Below are positions 11,571-22,258 of a stretch of DNA of 64,000 nucleotides, in pieces. Both the position numbers and the translations under genes were made by a program. The notes below the pieces were generated by a model, which was not told the origin of the DNA, searched no databases, and saw nothing but the letters and a program-made list of their open reading frames with translations. Each line of letters opens with the position of its first letter. Positions within the stretch are counted from its first letter, which is position 1. This DNA is from Sternotherus odoratus (lineage: Eukaryota > Chordata > Testudines > Kinosternidae), in assembly GCA_032164245.1 (NCBI GenBank), contig JAVMKO010000020.1:9761206-9825205 (forward strand). Reading direction: 5' to 3'.

Positions 11571-12204
11571 CCCTTACCATCTCCAACCCCAGGTGAAGGC
11601 CAGTTCAATATTTTTATTCCACTGTCTGAGGGCAAAAGCAGGTGTACAGGCTTGCATGTGGTTTGTTGTGGTCTCTTCTTTTTAGCTCAATGTAAACAGT
11701 TTCTTTTGGCTGCAAGCAGTTTCCTTTTTGTTGTGAACTTTTGTACTTCATGGTCTGTACTCCAAGGACCGAAGCGTACTGCCAGAAATTCAACAATTTA
11801 CTTGTCGAACGGCCTTAGTCAACCTCTCGCATGGACCTGAGGCAACTCTCCGTGCAATTCTCATCACAAACCAAGAGCCACCAGGAAATGTTCAACAGTT
11901 CAGTGCAACCCCACCTTGTTAGGATTCACATTCTTACGTGCCAGGAAACTATTTGCAACCTTTGAGAGGGAGATGCGCTCCTATTTAAAGCTGACCGCAA
12001 AGTACAGTTACTATTTGGGGGGGGGAGAAGCAAATGCTTGCACTACTCCATAGGAAAACAAACTTTGTATCCCACAGGGGAACCAATAAAAACCTACCAA
12101 GAGAAGGAAGTGTTCCTATTCTGCAGAACTGCAAAGTTACAAGAAGCATATTCAGTTGTCACTTAGTTGAAGAAGCCTGGAAGACTCAGACAGTGACTGT
12201 CTCT
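11571..12204. other. Unassigned non-coding sequence
   Basis: No recognised gene or repeat apart from a G-run near 12017. Confidence 0.4.
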
Positions 12205-12344
12205 GTCACAGACTAGACCGCAAAAACAACAAGGGCTCCTTGTGGGCACCTTAGACTAACCAATTAATTTGGGGCATAAGCTTTTGTGTGCTAGAGCCCA
12301 ATCATTGTGTTTGATGATACAGACTTCCACGGCTACCACTCTGG
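12205..12344. mobile_element. Palindromic MITE copy with intact right end
   Basis: Contains CAGACTAGACCGCAAAAACA, TGTGGGCACCTTAGACTAAC and GGGGCATAAGCTTTTGTGTG, and closes with GATACAGACTTCCACGGCTA followed by CCACTCTG, the mirror of the family's left end. The middle is shortened. Confidence 0.75.
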
Positions 12345-12910
12345 AAGGCTATATGACTTTGGCCCTGGTCAATGTTCAGAGGAGAAATCTACAAGGAAAA
12401 AGCAAATAGCTGCAGGAAATGGCATGGCTACGCAGTGGAGTCCTGGATCCTTTAAAAGCCCCATGTGTCCTGCAGGGGCAGAGGAAGGGCCTGATTCTCA
12501 CATATGCAAAGGATCTGTATGCCTCTCTGGCAGTGAAAAGAGGCCTTGAAAAGGATGGAACCATCCTTACGCCCCCACCCCAAAAATCTTACAAGTGCTG
12601 ACAACCTCTGCAGCCAGTGTAGAACGGGCATAAGGGCTGGGTGCCACCCGCAACATAGTGGGAGAGACGAGCTAGAGTTCATTATGTCTGCAGCTATTCT
12701 TTGCTTCCCATAGGGGAAGCTGTCTGTAAAGGAAGGCAATTTCCTGCCCAAGCCAGAGAGAGGGGGAGCTCTGAATCCAGCTGGGTGTGTCTACTACCAG
12801 AGTCCAGAATCACCATGCAGGATGTGTGTAAATGTAAGGGTCCAAGAGTATAGGCCGACAACTTTAAAAAATGCTACCAAATCAGAATTTGTCATGTAGT
12901 GACATGGGTT
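12345..12910. other. Unassigned non-coding sequence
   Basis: No coding signal beyond short, domain-free frames. Confidence 0.4.
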
Positions 12911-13047
12911 TGGAGTGACCAGATGTCCCCCTTTTTATAGGGACAGTCCTGGTTTGGGGGTCTTTCTTATAGGCTCCTATTACCACCACCATCCCTGTTC
13001 CATTTCCTGATTTATTATTTTTCCACACTTGCTGTCTGGTCATGCTA
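12911..13047 (+). mobile_element. TA-ended MITE, copy A
   Basis: Ends GAGTGACCAGATGTCCCCCT and TGCTGTCTGGTCATGCTA are diverged inverted repeats. The interior has TTATAGGGACAGTCCTGGTT and TTCTTATAGGCTCCTATTAC. Other copies are at 14706, 32475 and 50438. The 130-138 bp size and TA at the outer edges suggest a Tc1/mariner-type MITE. Confidence 0.75.
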
Positions 13048-13539
13048 ACCACTAAAAAGGGAGCAAAAGTGGATGCTAAACACGACAGTTGTAAATGAGT
13101 ACCCAAGGTGGGGAATCTGGCCCATTGACACTACGAAAGGCAAGAGAGGAGAATCGCACCCGAAATTTGTGACACTCAAATTTGTGTGAATCCACGACCA
13201 GCCCTGAACTTGGAGTCCACTCTGCCATTGATGCACCTGCACTTCCCATTCCTGCAAATGGGCGTTACACGAACTCTGCCACCTCTCTGAATGAACTGAA
13301 AACTCTTCTGCAGCATGCTGGGAAAAGTTGCTCATAAAAAGAAAAAAACACTCTTATCTGGATTTACAATCTACTAAGTGAATGTGAAAAAGAGCTATTC
13401 ACATTAAATATTGGCACTGCTGATCACTCTGGGTCACTGGAACATTGCCCTTCATTAAGGGTTCATTATGCAAGTGGCAAAAACACCAGTCTTTGACATA
13501 AAGGCTACAGCAGCTAAAGATCAGTTACCTGTGTATGTC
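13048..13539. other. Unassigned non-coding sequence
   Basis: No recognised feature. Confidence 0.35.
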
Positions 13540-13770
13540 TAATTGTCAAAGTTGTGCTTTAATTTTCCACCAAGCTGTTTGTTTTTTTTAGTCGTGACAT
13601 TTGCATTTCTCTTTAGCAAAATACCAACGCTAAGCTAAAAATAATCCTGTCCATCAGTTTTCGATTAGGACTAGGGAAGGCAAAGATTTACTGTAAATGT
13701 GTGTGCAATTGCTGCCAGGAAATTGGCATAGCCAGATATCTGAAGTATTAGAGTAATATTTTTTTTACAT
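13540..13770. other. Candidate conserved non-coding block
   Basis: Unbroken by repeats, AT-rich, with TGTTTGTTTTTTTTAGTCG, GCTAAGCTAAAAATAATCC and GATATCTGAAGTATTAGAG. No coding frame. Conservation untested. Confidence 0.25.
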
Positions 13771-13989
13771 AATCTAAGGATCTTTCAGATTACCAACCGG
13801 TAGCTTCCATAATGTGTTTGTGAAACCATTTGCTTTCGCATGAGTAGTGAGGATCTATGAAAATAATTTTCTTGCCTCTCTAGTAGCAGATGTTTTGAAA
13901 CATCTACGATCTCCGTAATAGGCAGTCTTAAAATAACAGCATCGCACTATTGCATCTCCCATACTGTGCCTATGACTCAAATAGTTTAG

Positions 13990-14118
13990 TCTTTTGAGGG
14001 CCGTAATACTTTGGGTTTTGTGAGAGGCTGGATGGGTGGTGATGGTGGCCTCTGATATACAGAAAATCAGACTAGACAATCCGGTGGTCCCTTATGGCCC
14101 TACACTCCGTGTCTAGTA
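13990..14118 (+). mobile_element. CR1-type LINE 3' end
   Basis: Near the end it reads CAGACTAGACAATCCGGTGG then TCCCTTATGGCCCTACACTC, the eroded form of the CR1 3' untranslated end. 5'-truncated. Confidence 0.65.
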
Positions 14119-14189
14119 TGAAAAATACAAGCTACCTTAACTAACTCTTAGTAAAATTCTTGTGAAGACCGCTCCACTGAAGGACGCAC

Positions 14190-14285
14190 CTTTTCTTCAT
14201 AGTGAAGACCGCCTTATGCAGGTACATAAAGTTAAATACGTACCTGTATGTTTGCTGGATCAGGGCCTTGGATTGGAAGGGGAGG
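14190..14285. repeat. Eroded small palindromic repeat
   Basis: CAGGTAC and GTACCTG face each other around 'ATAAAGTTAAATAC', and the right flank reads GCTGGATCAGGGCC, the edge seen in other small palindromes here. Confidence 0.4.
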
Positions 14286-14705
14286 CACTGTGCCACTTGG
14301 GTGCAACATGAGCCCAGATCTTTGCCTCTTGGGGAAGAGAAAAGAAGGTAAATATTCTAGTACACGATCTAGCACGGAGGTGGGTAAACTACAGCTCAAC
14401 CGTCCTGCTCAACCCTGGAGCTCCTGGCCAGAGAGGCTAGCCCCTGGCCGCTCCTCCACAGCCTCCACTCGCCCTGCCGCCAGCACTCTAGGCTGTGAGC
14501 TCCTGCTGGGCAGTGTGGCTTCAGTGTATTAAATTGTTCCTCCATAGGAATATTACTTGCAGAGCACCTAATTTCTCTCCCCCCTGCTCTTTCCCCCACC
14601 CCCAGGACCTTTACCCAATCCAACCCACTCTGTTACCTGTCCTCTGACTGCCCCGACCCCTATCCACACCCCCACCCACTGACAGGGCCCCATGCCTATC
14701 CAATT
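14286..14705. other. Unassigned non-coding sequence, C-rich
   Basis: C-rich stretches around 14575-14690. No gene recognised. Confidence 0.35.
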
Positions 14706-14836
14706 TAGTAACCAGATGTCCCAATTTTATAGGGACAGTCCCGATATTTGAGGGTTTTTCTTATCTATTTTCCTGTTACTCCTTGTCCTGATTATTATTA
14801 TTATTTCTCACCCACACTTGCTGTCTAGTCACCCTA
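14706..14836 (+). mobile_element. TA-ended MITE, copy B
   Basis: ACCAGATGTCCCAATTTTAT at the left and CTTGCTGTCTAGTCACCCTA at the right. Same interior order as copies A and C. Confidence 0.8.
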
Positions 14837-14917
14837 ATCCCTGTTCTCCTAACTGATCCCTGGGATCCCCTGCCCCTTATCCAACCCCCCACACTTCCTT
14901 ACCATGCCACTCAGAGC

Positions 14918-15124
14918 CAGGGCCGGCGACAGGAATTTGGGGGCCCCGTACGCAGATCGTGCAGGGCCCCCCCCCCCGGCCGGTCTCCCGCCGCTGCGGC
15001 CCCCCCCGCCGGCGACAAGGGGGTACAGCAGCGTACCAGGCCCACCCCGGATTTAAGGGGGCCCCCGCTTAAGTCCGGGGCCCGGTACAGCTGTACCCGT
15101 TGTACCTTCCTGTCGCCGGCCCTG
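14918..15124. mobile_element. Compact hAT-type MITE with 8-bp target duplication
   Basis: The terminal inverted repeat CAGGGCCGGCGACAGG is perfect at both ends over 16 bp. The flanks are CTCAGAGC at 14910-14917 and again at 15125-15132, an exact 8-bp target duplication as hAT elements make. The 207-bp interior is GC-rich with C and G runs and has no transposase. The perfect ends and target duplication suggest it is younger than its neighbours. Confidence 0.93.
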
Positions 15125-15324
15125 CTCAGAGCGCCAGGACTGGCAGCCATACATAGTACACAATAAGTAGCCACATCACTACAGGGAGCAATTTAATACA
15201 CTAGACCTGGCCTTCCATACGGTTTTGGAACCCTGATGTGGCCCTCACAGCTCCCAGTCCTATGCTTTAGCCACTGTACCCAACTCTCCCTCTACCTGCA
15301 ATCCCAGTTGTATCCCTTTGATTA

Positions 15325-15547
15325 AAGGTGTGATTTTAAAATTGATTCCATTAAACAGATGCAAAAGCTGTTTTGACACGTTTGGACTGATATAAACCAG
15401 GTTTATATCCATTTGGATTAGCAGGTTTAAATCTCATTTTAAGCCAAAGTAAATGTAGTCACAAAGGATTTTTCACTGGTTTAACTAAATTACATCAAAC
15501 CAGGTTTTAATCTAACTGATGCAACGTGTGTGTGTGGATAAAGCCTA
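15325..15547. mobile_element. Harbinger-type MITE, eroded
   Basis: GATATAAACCAGGTTTATAT is a self-complementary centre. TTTTTCACTGGTTTAACTAA and the right end 'GTGTGGATAAAGCCTAGG' resemble the intact copy at 53413. Left edge uncertain. Confidence 0.5.
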
Positions 15548-16079
15548 GGATACAATAATTATACACATGGACTTCATTCATTGACCATGAAACTGCTGAA
15601 TCCTATTGGGATAATTGATAACTGGTAGTGTAAAGGGGCCTTAAAGTGGGCATAAATTGGAATTGCACCAATTATAAGGCTCTTTGACATGAGCTCTGGC
15701 AGTATCAATGAGAATTCAGTGTGTAAAACGTGGTAATCCTCTGCTAAGAGAATCTGTTGGCAAGTCTTAAAGGGGAAAAAAAACCCTTCAAATTACAATG
15801 GCAGCACCTTTTTTAAAATTCCCTCACTTCTAGCAGATTTTTCCCCTCCTCCCCCAATTAAATACCACTGATTTTCCTACTGAAAATATCCTCTGCTTTT
15901 GAGGAAGGAGATTGTGCCAGTGTGTGTGTAATAACTTTCTCAAGGGTCCAGGGATTTTATGAAGACTCTTTAATCTATTTGCACTGGTTTGCCATAAACA
16001 CCACTTTTAGAAAAGATTCAAACCAACAGAGCTGTTAGGTTTCTTTTGATCTAGTGCCTTTTTCTTACTAAAGTTGGCT
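15548..16079. other. Unassigned non-coding sequence
   Basis: AT-rich, with no recognised feature. Confidence 0.35.
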
Positions 16080-16730
16080 TTTCCTCTAGGTCTCATAATC
16101 TAACATGAGACCCTTAATATAAAATATGACTGGAATCTGATGCAGTCCTAGTGACGTCTTGGAATATGTTATAAGATAAGATGAAACCTTCTGCTCTGTC
16201 AAACGGTGCTCTTAAGATTTCCCCATTTATTTTGGCTCGACGGAAAGGAAGCTGTAAATGTGATATATTTTCAACTTGTTCGGCTCTGGAACTTTTAAAA
16301 AATGTTTGTTTAAGGTTATATAAAATATAGTAATGCTACCGGCTGGTTTTTGCATACCCTTGAAAAGGTGCTTTTTCCGTGTGGGATAAGGAATGGTGCT
16401 GATATCATAAAAATAATTTATATTTGCAAAACCTTTGCCCTATCATAGAAGCAAATTTAATAATTTTAAGGGGGAAAAAAGTCAAAAACAAGCATCCGCC
16501 GGGGAAAAAGCGCAAACTCTTTCCATCCATTCATGATTCACATTTGTTTTTTCAATCATTGGCCCTCACCACGAAGCTTACATTTTAGCAAATTATTCTG
16601 TGACGTTTAATTGAAGCCTAAAGATAGCTCAGATGCTAAAAATAACCACAACCAGCAGCGACAATGCCACTTGCTTGTCATGAATGCTGAGTAGCTGAGT
16701 GACTCCTAACCTGATACCGTTGGTAGCAGC
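16080..16730. other. Candidate conserved non-coding block, the largest in the window
   Basis: About 650 bp free of recognised repeats, without coding frames. It carries TATCATAAAAATAATTTATA, AAGCAAATTTAATAATTTTA, TTTTTCAATCATTGGCCCTC and TGACGTTTAATTGAAGCC. The mixture of homeodomain-like cores, a CCAAT-like box and balanced composition is what I would expect of a developmental enhancer, but alignment is needed. Confidence 0.35.
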
Positions 16731-16969
16731 GGAGATTTGGGGGTGGTTGCAGTGGCAAATATTTCAAGTGCTGATTCCGGCACAATGGTTCAGAACACCT
16801 GCTTATGACCTAATATTGTAATGAGGGTGTATTGTAACTCTTTTCTGAACTCTCTGTGTGATTCTGGTGGACAGGTGAGACCTGTTTAATTTAATTAACA
16901 AAAGGGTAACGCTGTTTCAAAAAAAAAAAAAAGAAAGAAAAGCAAACATTCTGGGATGTATTAGCAGGA

Positions 16970-17522
16970 GTATTGTTAGCAAGACACAAGACATAATTCT
17001 TCCGCTGCACTCTGTGCTGATTAGACCTCAGCTGGAGTATTGGCTCAACATTTAAGGAAAGATGTGAACAAATTTGGAGAAAGTGCAGATAAGAGCAACA
17101 AATGATTTAAAGGTCTAAAAAACATGACCTGGGGTGAAGATTGGGTGGGAGGGAGGGAATGGGTTTAGCCTGGAGAAGAGCAAACTGAGAGGGGACATGA
17201 TGCCAGTTCTCAAGTACATAAAAGGTTGTTATAAGGAGGAGGGAGAAAAATTGTTGTTAACCTCCTGAGGATAGGACAAGCTGCAATGGGCTTAAATTGC
17301 AGCAAGAGGAGTTTAGGTTGGACATCAGGAAAAACTTCCTAACTGTCAGGCACTGGAATAAATTGCCTAGGGAGGTTATGGAATCTCCAACATTGGGGAT
17401 TTTTAAGAGTCGGTTGGACAAACACCTGATACGGATAGTCTAGATAATATTTAGTCCTGCCTTGAGTGCAGGGGACTGGACTAGATGATCTCTCGAGGTC
17501 CCTTCCAGTTCTGATTCTATGA
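16970..17522 (+). mobile_element. CR1 LINE 3' end with ORF2 C-terminus
   Basis: 5'-truncated copy. The frame over about 17171-17245 reads LEKSKLRGDMM then VLKYIKG, the C-terminal 'RRLRGDLI..YKYL.G' motif of CR1 ORF2. Then follow GTTTAGGTTGGACATCAGGA, TTCCTAACTGTCAGGCACTG and the 3' untranslated end CTAGATGATCTCTCGAGGTC, finishing in ATTCTATGA, the octamer-like CR1 terminus. In-frame breaks make it inactive. Confidence 0.93.
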
Positions 17523-17964
17523 CTATTCAGCATGGTAGACCATGGTCTCAGCACATCCACTGCATAATCGTGATGTGAGTAAAGCTAACAGCAAGTTTTT
17601 ACTTCCACTAACCCTGAAAAGGCAACAGAATTTAAGGGAGAGATGCTACCTGGTGTATCTGTTATCTAAGATTTGATCATAGACTCTCACCAGACAATGA
17701 GAGGTGGAAGGAGCATTGTTCTGTTTGGAGATTTCAGGTTGAACCTGCAGTTGGCTTATAAACTAAACAAACCAATCTGGAATCAATGAGCGAGAATAAA
17801 TATGGATCCTAACAGTCTTTTTTTATTTTTTAAGTCACTGCTAATTCTAACCAGACTTTCAGCTGGCTTCTGCTGTGGGAGATCTTTTGTTTCAGACACA
17901 GCGTTACAATGGTCACAAACACATTCCACTGGTTTCAGTTGCTTCCAGAAATGGACTGGTTAAA
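17523..17964. other. Unassigned non-coding sequence
   Basis: No recognised gene or repeat. Confidence 0.35.
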
Positions 17965-18043
17965 GTACAGTCTTTTGAACTGGCCCTCAGGAGACCTGGG
18001 TTCAATTCTTCATTCTGCTGAAGCTTCCCTGTATGATCTAGGG
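17965..18043 (+). repeat. MIR-type CORE-SINE, 5' part (interrupted)
   Basis: CCCTCAGGAGACCTGGGTTC and GTATGATCTAGGG are the first half of a sense MIR. The second half resumes after the hAT element at 18572. Confidence 0.75.
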
Positions 18044-18563
18044 CATTGGTTCTCAAAGTGGGGGTCAGGACCCCTCTGGGGGTCGCAAGCCCCTCCTGCC
18101 AGCAACCGGCCCCTAACAATGCCGCTGCCACGGGCTGCTGGCATCTGGCCCCTGCTGTGGCGGGCTCCCAGCAGGGCCCCTCTCCCCCCCCCCCCCCCAT
18201 AAGGCCGGTCCCGGCTGCGGCTCCTGCCGTGGCGGGCTGCTGGTTGTCCCGTGAGCCCGATCCGGGCCCTGGCTCCTGCTGCGGTGGGCTGCCGGCACTG
18301 CCACATGCCCCACCCGGACCCTGCTGAGGTGGGCTTCTGGCGCCCCCGTGAGCCAAGCCCCTCCCGCGGTGGGCTACCGGTGTCTCCGTGGGGCTGCTGG
18401 AACCCCCGGCCTCAGGGGGGCTGCTGGAACCCCCCCATCCCAGCCCCTGCTGCTACAGGCACGCGCCGCCCCCCCCCCCCCGCCTGACCCCAAGGGGGGG
18501 GGTCACGCTTAGAGGCCCAGTGTGGGAAAGGGATCACCACTACAAAAAGTTTGAGAACCACTG
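18044..18563. mobile_element. hAT-type non-autonomous element nested in a MIR
   Basis: Ends CATTGGTTCTCAAA and TTTGAGAACCACTG are inverted repeats. Flanks ATCTAGGG (18036-18043) and ATCTAGGC (18564-18571) match at 7 of 8 bases. The interior is very GC-rich with imperfect repeats of a 'GCGGTGGGCTGCCGG'-like phrase and C-runs at 18186 and 18471. It encodes no transposase; long open frames on both strands are GC artefacts. Confidence 0.9.
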
Positions 18564-18571
18564 ATCTAGGC

Positions 18572-18760
18572 AAGTCACTTACAGCCAGTGTGTGAATTAC
18601 TCGAGTCTCTGGAGTGAGGAGTTGATGAATTAGCCCTCGGTGTCTGTTTCTGATCTATAAAATAGCAGTCCATAATACTTTTTCCTGTGTTTTGTCTGCT
18701 TAGACTGCAAGCTAACTGGGTCAGATCTGTTTCTTACTATGCCCTATATATTCAGAAGTT
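18572..18760 (+). repeat. MIR-type CORE-SINE, 3' part (interrupted)
   Basis: CAAGTCACTTACAGCCAGTG continues the MIR begun at 17965, then TGTTTCTGATCTATAAAATA and the tail 'TAGACTGCAAGCTAACTGG'. Confidence 0.65.
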
Positions 18761-19544
18761 TGGGAGCCCCAATTCTGTAGCACCTTTATGGTGCCTGCCA
18801 TTTAGAGGGCACCCAAAATCACTAGTGACTTCTGTAAATGTAGGCCTATGTGTATCTTCAGAGGTGAAAGTGATGGAGCACCAATTTCAGTTGGGGTTTC
18901 TAGGGACTCCTTTAATATATTTTAAATTCCATTAATGCTAGTGGAATGGCGAATGACGTGGAAGCCAGTAGAATCTTTGATAACATGGTAGCAACCTGTC
19001 TTGCATTTTTTAAAACTCTGAAAGGAAGTAGTATCGCTATGTGGTGTCCTGGCATTTGTACCCACTCAGCTCCCACTTGAAGACAAGTCACCGAACTTGC
19101 TTACAGACCCTGACTGGGCTACTATTTCCAATCGATAGGCTTGGAAGCAGACCGCTGGGATGGAATTCAGTCTCCTGCTGAGCCCCATTGAAATCCATGA
19201 CCTTTATTTATCATTACGGTGTGTCTGGTGATCATTGCAATGATGGTGGAATAAGTGCTCTTAGTATTATGTGCTGAGCTCCTACCCACTTAAAAAATAG
19301 GGCCCTTTCAGGTATCTTAACCCTAAAAACAACTAATCACCTAAGAAAATCTTGGCCAATGGGATTCCACAGATGTATGCTAATAGATCCAATTTCAAGT
19401 TTGAGGACCTGGAGCTGTGCAAATCAAAGGGCCTGGCCTATTTCTTTAGAAAGTGAAGCTCACAGTGGCTTTACTGGGTGCAGACATTCTGCTTGACTTA
19501 AGGGGATGTAAAAGTACTTAGCATCTAAATGACTCCCCATCTTC
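18761..19544. other. Unassigned non-coding sequence
   Basis: No recognised gene or repeat. Confidence 0.35.
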
Positions 19545-19732
19545 AAATGTGTTTAGCCTCCCGACTCCCCTGGGAGGCAGGGCAGCTGTGTTATCCCCGT
19601 TTACAGATGGAGAATTCTGGCACATTGGTGACTTTCGGCAAGCTGCTGACCCCAGGCAGACTGTAGTGGAGCAGGGACTTGAACTCAGGCCTCAAGTACT
19701 GCCTTAACTACTAGCCTATCTTGCCTCTCCCA
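19545..19732 (-). repeat. MIR-type CORE-SINE, antisense
   Basis: TATCCCCGTTTACAGATGGA, GGAGCAGGGACTTGAACTCA and TGCCTTAACTACTAGCCTAT are in antisense MIR order. Confidence 0.8.
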
Positions 19733-20079
19733 TGCTTTGTTTTTACAGTGGAGCTTTGACAGACATGACTGTTGCTTTAATCTCTGAAGCAACCCTGGTC
19801 ACGCCCTTGGAAAAAATGTAGAGGTGAACCTCTGAATAAAGTAGTGGGGGAACTTCAGGCCACTAGGCACCACATGTATCATCCATGTGTGGAAATGCCA
19901 CACCCTTCCCTCTCCTTCCCTCCCTCCCCCAGAAAATAGACGTCTACAGGGAATGAAAAAGGGATAACTGCAAATAAACAGTATTAGGGTTGCACATTTC
20001 TCTATTGCATGTGGAAACTATAGAAGGAGCAAAATTGCTTTCAGGAGGAGGATAAAATAAAAAATGTCCCTGTAGCATT

Positions 20080-20480
20080 AGCCTCAAAAGGATTTTTATT
20101 AGCTGAGGCGTGCCAATGAAAGTACATATTTTCCTATTTGACTTTATAGTTGTTAGAATCCAGGCCATTGTAGAAAGCTTTCATCAGCCTGGTGGTAAAC
20201 CCGAGAGCAGACACTTGATTCTCCTCCTGTTACTAGCCGTTTTCCACCAGCTTGGCCCATTGAGTCCAGAGGAGTTCCTGCTCCTTTGTACCGGTGACAG
20301 TTGAGCTTCAGATTTAATGTGATGCAGTAAAGGGCAAAGCCCCTATTAAAATATGATATGAAAATGGCTTTTGTAACTCCTTACTCCCATTAGTCAAAGA
20401 GCCAAACTGTGACTGACTGAACATTAAAAGGCTTAAAAATAGCTATGGCAAGGCTCATAGTTTAACATCTCCAGCCACCT
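20080..20480. other. Candidate conserved non-coding block
   Basis: Repeat-free as far as I can tell, no coding frame, with TTTTTATTAGCTGAGGCG, GATTTAATGTGATGCAG and ATTAAAAGGCTTAAAAATAG. Conservation untested. Confidence 0.25.
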
Positions 20481-20844
20481 GGATTGAGGATCAGAAGTAT
20501 TTCCTACTTTCTCAGTGCTGGTTTTGAGTTTATGAACCCTAACGTTTTCCTTGTAGATAGAATGTCCATTGGGCCAATTAAAGTCACCCAGTTTTACAAA
20601 GCGCCACTAATTTTATGGTCTTCTCTGAAAACAATTTTGTGTTTGAACTGGGTCCATGGGGCCATTAATAAGCTATGTGCATGCAACCCAAACAGCCCTG
20701 AAGATCGGAACCAGGCAGCAACGAATGGAAGGGAATCACAAGTGTAATGGAAAGGTATTGGGCTTTCTAGGTAAGGAGTCAACTTGTCCCCCTCTAGAAT
20801 GTATATGCACACTGGAGGTGGGGAGAAGGCCCCTTCCAGACTCA

Positions 20845-22258
20845 GGACTTGTCTACATGAGGCTTTTAAATCCTCCCTGACCGCATTCCCAGGGGATCTG
20901 TGTTCTCTATGGAATACCCTTCTGACTGCGCCAACATCTGAGCAAGTCTCTGCATTGCTACCTACCACCCATTAGCAAGATTTCTGCCTTGCTCTCACGA
21001 GTTCTGCAAAGCACAACATGCAGTCATAATGGTTGGAAAGCATTTCTGGTTTGGGTTTTTTTCCCCTGTTTCCAACCTAGTTCATAAACAGCGCCATCTG
21101 CCTTTCAGAGGGCTAGATGCACATTCGACAACTATTCCGTAACTTGAGAGAAGGTGGTTGCTTGACATTCACCAATAGGTTGGTCCAATAAGAGATCCCC
21201 TCACCCACTTCAGTCTCTCTAATATCCTGATATCAACATGGCTAGTACACCCCGGGTCTGCAACCACTCAGGTGCTAGTTTAAAATGTTCCTTCTTTCTG
21301 TCCAAGCTTCCTATGTGTGGCTTCATGAGTCAGGGCGTCGGGGATAAGATAAATCTCCCTGAATAACCAGACCAACCTTCATACCATTAATGTCTACAGG
21401 GCTTCTGGAGGCAAACAATCACTTCTCTATTAATTTAAATACTGACTTCTAGACGATCCCATCATTGTAGACCTCACAGACAACCCTGCACTTATGTCTG
21501 AAAACCTGTCATAGTGGTTGACTGGTCTTCTCCGTGGTACCCTAAAGTACCACTGTCTATTTATAAACTCTGTGCCCTGGTGGTGGGGAAGGAGGCAAAT
21601 TATAGGCATGTGGGTTCCATCAATTGCCAAAATGCAGTTCTTGTACCCTGCTCATACAAAGCCACCAAGTGAGCATTACCCCACTTCACAGCCCAGTTGG
21701 ACAGCACCTGATCAGTGGAGTAGCAGATGTTCTTGGGACTGGCCCCCCACAGTTCATCTCCACACACCAAATTGGTTGGCTACAGAGTAGTAATGTTCTG
21801 GAGTGGCTAGCTTTCGGATCCCCATAGGAAAAGGGTCGTCATTGCTATAGGGCCCTGCATGGTGGTGTGCTGTATGTGAAGCTCTGGGATCAATTCTGTA
21901 CAGATTTTAACAAGAGCTCTTCTCAGTGCTGGCCATCCCGGGTCTGCAGAACGATTCTCTCCAACCCATCCACGCTGGTTTCCTGGGCCCAGAAACCATG
22001 CTGAATGTTCTGTAGGTGATTGAGGAATTGGTCCTCTCATTCCAAAAGCTCAGTGGCATCCTTCTCTTTTCCCCGCCCGGTCCTGTTGCCGCCACTACTG
22101 CAGAGCACCCTGGGGCTGCCGTAGAATATTCTTCTGTTCCCCACCCCTCTGCGTGATGGGAGAGGTCCAAAGCAGAATTTGTCCCGCTCTGAGTGCTGTA
22201 ATACTGCCCGAGCAGCCTGTGTGGATTTGTTTTATCATAGCAGTGTAGACCATTCTTG
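20845..22258 (-). mobile_element. Possible extent of a fossil Harbinger element
   Basis: GGACTTGTCTACATGAGG at the left and the reverse complement of AGTGTAGACCATTCTTGAG at the right share a GTCTACA core, like Harbinger ends. They bracket the transposase fossil at 20999-21815. The pairing is short and could be chance; the true element may extend further right. Confidence 0.35.
20999..21815 (-). pseudogene. PIF/Harbinger transposase pseudogene
   Basis: The protein would have been the DDE endonuclease that cuts and inserts a PIF/Harbinger DNA transposon. Reading right to left: KLATPEHYYSVANQFGVW (about 21760-21813) matches the helix-turn-helix part before the catalytic core. AIDGTHMPI at about 21604-21627 holds the first catalytic aspartate, followed by GTEFINR. 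GDLSYP (about 21338-21358) holds the second. VVECASSPLKGRWRCL (about 21085-21132) holds the catalytic glutamate, and TIMTACCALQN (about 20998-21030) matches the C-terminus. The first, third and last blocks share one frame. The GDLSYP block is in another, so at least two indels lie between. Stops follow the helix-turn-helix and the GRWRCL motif. It is inactive. Non-autonomous relatives lie at 39251, 43937, 53413 and 60238. A domesticated HARBI1-like gene is unlikely given the breaks. Confidence 0.88.

Noticed and set aside
14940..15120. CpG island promoter
   Set aside because: The GC-rich patch is fully contained in a hAT MITE with target duplication.
17913..18487. Several long GC-rich frames on both strands
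   Set aside because: They lie in or across a hAT element with defined ends and target duplication, and encode only Pro/Ala/Gly-rich low-complexity sequence.
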